Assembly: GCA_035578905.1 (NCBI GenBank)
Contig: JAQJVL010000203.1
Location: forward strand, 186,001-250,000
Direction: 5' to 3'
Origin: Stictocephala bisonia
Lineage: Eukaryota; Arthropoda; Insecta; Hemiptera; Membracidae
DNA: 64,000 nt
Shown: positions 60,030 through 64,000 of the stretch, piece by piece
Numbering within the stretch: position 1 is the stretch's first letter
Layout of the letters: each line of letters opens with the position of its first letter
Position numbers and translations under genes: made by a program
The notes under the pieces: model-generated
What the model was told of the DNA's origin: nothing
What the model saw: the letters and a program-made list of their open reading frames with translations, nothing else
Database searches by the model: none

Positions 60030-61838
60030 ATGTCCTTTACGTTAGAAACTTCAAAAACTGGAAAAGATGCTATTATTTACAATAAACACAAATATCGTGA
60101 AACGTATTCTGTTAAAAATGGAGATATAATATGGAAATGCTTGGGAAGAAATTGTAAAACATCCATCACAACAAACAGGGAAAAGACTGCTATTTTTTCT
60201 TCGAAAGATTGTCACTCAGGACCACATCCAGTTACATTGAGAATGCTGACTCCTACTTCTGCACCTGAGAAAATTCATCCTACTAGTTGTAAAAGCCCGG
60301 TTAATAATTCATAAAGTAATCATGAAACATCTGAAACTCCTGTCTCTGTTCGTCCTGCTCATCTAACTACTTCCTTGCCGACTCTCCAATCACAGGTAAA
60401 TGAGGAAACCGAGCGAAGTGTCAGTGATACTCAAGCTGAAAATGACAGTTTGAAAGAAGAACTGGCAAGATTGCGGAATGAGATGAAAGCTATACTTGAT
60501 CACTCAATAGAGTCAGACCAGCGACTACTTCAGTATACGGAAGAAGTTTTTCCTCATCCACATCCTAAGCCAAGCATTGATCCGGTAACCTCGGAATCTC
60601 CGTCAGTCTCACACAGCCAAACACAATTTGAACTAGACAGAGCCAATCTTAAAATTCAACAGCTTCAATGTCAACTAGAAACATTTAGTCAACCATGTAA
60701 AGAATGTGCTATTTTTAAAGATGAAGTAAACAACATGATTAATAGTATACGATGTTTAGAAGCAGAGAATAAAAGTTTGAAGAATATTATACAGTCAAGA
60801 ACTCAAAATATATCCACCCAAACTAATAAAAACACTGTGTGTCAACTATCGTCACACAACAAATTTGAGGTATTAAATGTGAATGCAAATAGTAACAGTG
60901 AAGACGATGGGGGTTTTACTAAAGTTACGAATAGAAAAAGAAGAAAGCAACAAAAACAGCCTATTACTACACACAAGCTACAGCGTCCCAACAAAGAAGA
61001 TAAAAACTATCAGTTAAATCTAGAGAAGATTACAACTCATTTCAGTGACGTCACAGTAATTGGAGATAGTCATGTCCGCAATCTCGCCAAGTTAATGAGT
61101 AATAAGGTTGCAGGCCAAACATCCATACGCGGGGTCTGTAAGCCGGGGGCTGGTCTCCTGAGTATGAAGACTTCCACGGAGGACCCTCGTAAGCACTGTT
61201 ACGTTCTAATGGCCGGTACAAATGATGTCGACGCCGGAAGAGAGGACATCGTTTTTGAGCATCTGGAGGAAATCCTTTTGATGTACTTGAGGTCATCCAG
61301 TGTACTAGTGGTGCCCCTAACTATAAGGTTTGATCGACATCCCAATAGTCACATCCACCAGACTGTCAACCGAGTAAACACTTACATTACCGAGCTGTAT
61401 AGGCGACACGAGAATGTGGAGATGGTTGATATTAGGAGCATCGGAAGACAGCATCACACATCCCATGGACTGCACCTTCGCAATAGTGGAAAGCGTCTTC
61501 TTGCTGGGCTGATTACGGAAAGGCTAGCTAGCTTGCCGGTAAGCTGTCCTGCTCAGGGAACTCAGACAGCAGGGACCTCCAGCTCACAACCACAAACCTC
61601 TTTGGGGCATGTAAGTTATTCTGAAGCCTTTTCCAAACCAACAATCTTATCTGTGCCAAGAGAAATCCATAACATTTCACCTAAGGTGAATGAGATCTCA
61701 CCTATAGTATCTGACATAACACGTAAAGTATCTGAAATGTCTCCTAAGGTATCTGACATACCACATAAAGTACCTGAAATTTCTTCGGTTGATTCGTCTT
61801 TTTTATGGGAAAAACAAACATTAAATCTAGGCATCTAG
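60030..61838 (+). pseudogene. LINE ORF1: FLYWCH, coiled coil, SGNH-like
   Basis: A 602-residue frame from ATG 60030 with one TAA at codon 95 (60312-60314); the frame is the same on both sides. Residues 1-67 form a FLYWCH-type zinc finger (W35, C37, C42, H62, H66). Residues about 120-270 contain two coiled-coil stretches and a C-x2-C. A basic stretch with RKRRKQQKQ follows. Residues about 340-500 are SGNH-hydrolase-like: GDSH (345-348), GTND (396-399) and SHGLHL (478-483). The Asp usually found three residues before the catalytic His is replaced here. The C-terminal tail has I-S-x-K-V repeats. Expected role: nucleic-acid binding and multimerisation with the element RNA; the esterase part is of unknown benefit. 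Confidence 0.85.
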
Positions 61839-64000
61839 ACTATGTTTCAAATAAATTTACAACTAAAAATGTTAACTTTTTATATTTGAATGTTCAGGGC
61901 CTTAATGGAAAATCGCTCATATTAGAGAGTTTCTTAATTGGCTTACCGGACTTATCGTTTATATGTATATCGGAACATTGGCTCAGAGAAATGGAAGCGC
62001 AAATGGCTTTTCCTGAAGGTTTCTACTGTGCTAGAACCTTCTGCAGAGAAAGCCATTGTAGAGGTGGCACTTTAATATTCGTGAAAAATTACCTTCAAGT
62101 AAGAGTATGCGATGTGAGTCAGTTCTGTTCTGAGTTTCATTTTGAAGCGTCTGCGGTAATAGTTGATCAGTTGGGTTTAATTGTAATATCATTATATCAC
62201 TCAACGACTGGAAATCCTGATATATTTATTGAAAAACTGGAAAAACTATTAAGAGTTTTTAAACCGTTGGCCGAATCACCATATTGTAATGGGTGGAGAC
62301 CTGAACATTCAATTTGACATAAGTAAATGCAGTAGAACTGTCAAGCTGTTTAAAAATATCCTTAGACAACATAATTTCAAATTTCTCAATAATAATGCAA
62401 CGCGACTGAATAACTGTTTAGATAACGTATTTATAAATAATGGTTTGGATGATGTGTTGTCGTGCCATATTATATCATTTCCATATTCAGACCATGATGG
62501 AATTTTAGTAGACATTAAAATAGCATCTAAATTCAATGTAAATGATGGGCCATCGGCTGACAGTGGTCTAAAGTTAGTATTACCTTTATCAGCAAGACAT
62601 GATCTTTCAGATAATTTATTATGTTATAACTGGGCAGGCATGTTAACATCAACTAGGAGCAACAACGCTGATTGCATATTTGAATGTTTTTTCAAAGTTT
62701 TATTAGATAACTTAAGCTATTTTAAGGTAATTAAGGAAACAAACAAAAATGTATTTGCTAATAAGAGTAATAAATGGTATACAGTTAAATTAGCTACCAT
62801 GAAAGAAAGATTGTTGTTTTTAAGTAATCTTAGGAAGTATATAACATAGATGGGGAAGTTGAAAATAATTTTAAACAATTAAAAAAACAATACAGAAAAG
62901 AAATTAGGGATTGTAAATGTGAATATAATTCAAATCTTTTAGAACAAAGCACAAACAAGAGTAGTGCTGCATGGAAACTAATTAAAAACAACTGTTTTGG
63001 ACCAAAACAGGAGAGAAAATTAGACATCACTCCTGATGATTTTAATAACTATTTTACTAACTCTGTAAAAGAAATTAAGTCACATATTAATTTAGATAAA
63101 AAAGCTGTTACTTATAATGAGTTGTTAAATAAAAATAAATTGGATGTTCAGAGTAATATTAAGTTTAGGTGGCAAGTTATCAGTCAATCAGATGTTATGA
63201 GAACAGCCAAAAGACTTTCAAATTCTAATAGTTTTGATGTTTATGACTTATCAAATAATATATTGAAATCTATAATAGGTAGCATTGTTGAGCCCCTATG
63301 TATAAGTTATAATGCTCTTTTAAAAGAAGGAATTTTCCCTGACCAATTGAAAATTTCTCGAGTGTGTCCCATTTAAAAAAAAGGATCATACACTCAACCA
63401 AGCAGTTACCGTCCTGTCTCAATAATTCCTGTAATTGGGAAGTTATTAGAGATTTTAGTTCACGATCAGTTAAGTAGTTTTTTTGAAAGTAATAACTATC
63501 TCTGTTTGGAACAATACGGGTTCAGGAAAGGTCGATCCACTGGTGATGCTATGGATGTTCTAGTGAGGGAAATTCTGACTGCCTTTGAAAGTAAGGCCTT
63601 TGCTCAGGCCACCTTTTGCGATTTAAGCCGTGCATTCGATTGTGTTAGTCACGATATTATAGTAGAGAAACTTGATTACTATGGAGTCTGTGAAGCTCCT
63701 CTTCTTTTTTTTAAATCTTACCTTCAAAACCGTCGCCAGAGGGTGTTCCTGCAGGGACAGTGGTCTGAGGAAATGAAGGTGGAGTGGGGGGTGCCTCAGG
63801 GCTCCGTATTGGGCCCACTTATTTTTTTGATATGTATTAATGACTTACCTCTTTCTGTAAACTCCAGATCGCTGCTCTATGCAGACGATACTACTTTCGT
63901 AAACATCTCAAGTAGTTTTGACCAACTTATTGAGAACACCAAAAATACATTACTCACAGCTTCTGAGTGGTTTCTTTCAAATGGTTTCCTTTTAAATGAA
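61805..64000 (+). pseudogene. LINE ORF2: endonuclease and reverse transcriptase, partial
   Basis: Starts at ATG 61805. The AP-endonuclease is readable as NVQGLNGK, SEHWL, then after a frameshift near 62285 as GGDLNIQFD and SDHDGI. A second frameshift occurs near 62848. A TAA at 63374-63376 replaces the usual Tyr of the PxYKKG block; after it the frame continues unchanged. The reverse transcriptase then reads YRPVSIIPV, GFRKGRST, FCDLSRAFDCVSHDI, WGVPQGSVLGPL and Y-A-D-D at 63878-63889. The window ends inside the domain. Role: nicks the target and reverse-transcribes the element RNA in place. Confidence 0.93.

Larger units (their letters stand above)
60030..64000 (+). mobile_element. CR1-like LINE, 5' part, runs off the window
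   Basis: A two-ORF non-LTR retrotransposon: ORF1 (60030-61838) and ORF2 (61805 to beyond 64000), overlapping by 34 nt. It has an AP-type endonuclease plus reverse transcriptase in ORF2 and an SGNH-like domain in ORF1, the combination described for CR1-type elements. The copy carries two stops and two frameshifts in nearly 4 kb, so it is fairly young but dead as read. The 3' end lies beyond the window. Confidence 0.9.

Overview
The window is nuclear DNA of an insect. It is AT-rich and contains an intron-bearing DM9-domain gene, mariner, hAT, Penelope-like and LINE-type elements, an insect-type retroviral env relic and a short tract of the insect telomere repeat (TTAGG). The order cannot be fixed from sequence alone. 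There is one assembly gap (6894-6990).

Layout. 1-10 kb: a near-complete mariner (531-1864) with one frameshift, a LINE tail on the minus strand, a 17-bp satellite beside the gap, then AT-rich DNA. 9.7-10.6 kb: two abutting 27-bp minisatellites. 11.0-12.1 kb: a 245-bp inverted repeat with Penelope-like, hammerhead-like motifs, enclosing a 36-bp minisatellite. 12.2-13.8 kb: an internally deleted DNA transposon with an 824-bp hAT-type MITE nested in it. 14-16.3 kb: a hAT remnant and a dispersed repeat found again at 42.7-47.5 kb. 19.9-20.5 kb: a second hammerhead-like inverted repeat around a Penelope-like coding tail. 21.8-26.9 kb: a decayed retroviral env split by a 3.3-kb DD41D transposon with ~650-bp terminal inverted repeats. 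27.9-29.3 kb: a coiled-coil plus Ulp1/SENP8-like protease frame with three nonsense codons. 31.5-33.1 kb: a 68-bp satellite. 33-42.5 kb: SINE-like repeats alternating with 36-bp minisatellite arrays. 43.3-47.1 kb: a 3.8-kb transposon with perfect 32-bp terminal inverted repeats and a spliced gene of an RNase H-like protein family of unknown function; this is the best candidate for an undescribed system. 48.5-49.3 kb: a LINE reverse-transcriptase relic. 50.4-58.7 kb: the only convincing host gene, four exons encoding a 161-residue protein with two DM9 repeats; its introns are filled with minisatellites. 60.0-64.0 kb: a CR1-like LINE whose ORF1 combines FLYWCH, coiled coil and SGNH-hydrolase-like parts; its ORF2 runs off the window.

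The elements form a layered record: MITE in transposon, transposon in env, transposon in dispersed repeat. A second theme is one 36-bp G-rich minisatellite family in five main arrays plus relics, in both orientations, with the same period at nearly all loci.
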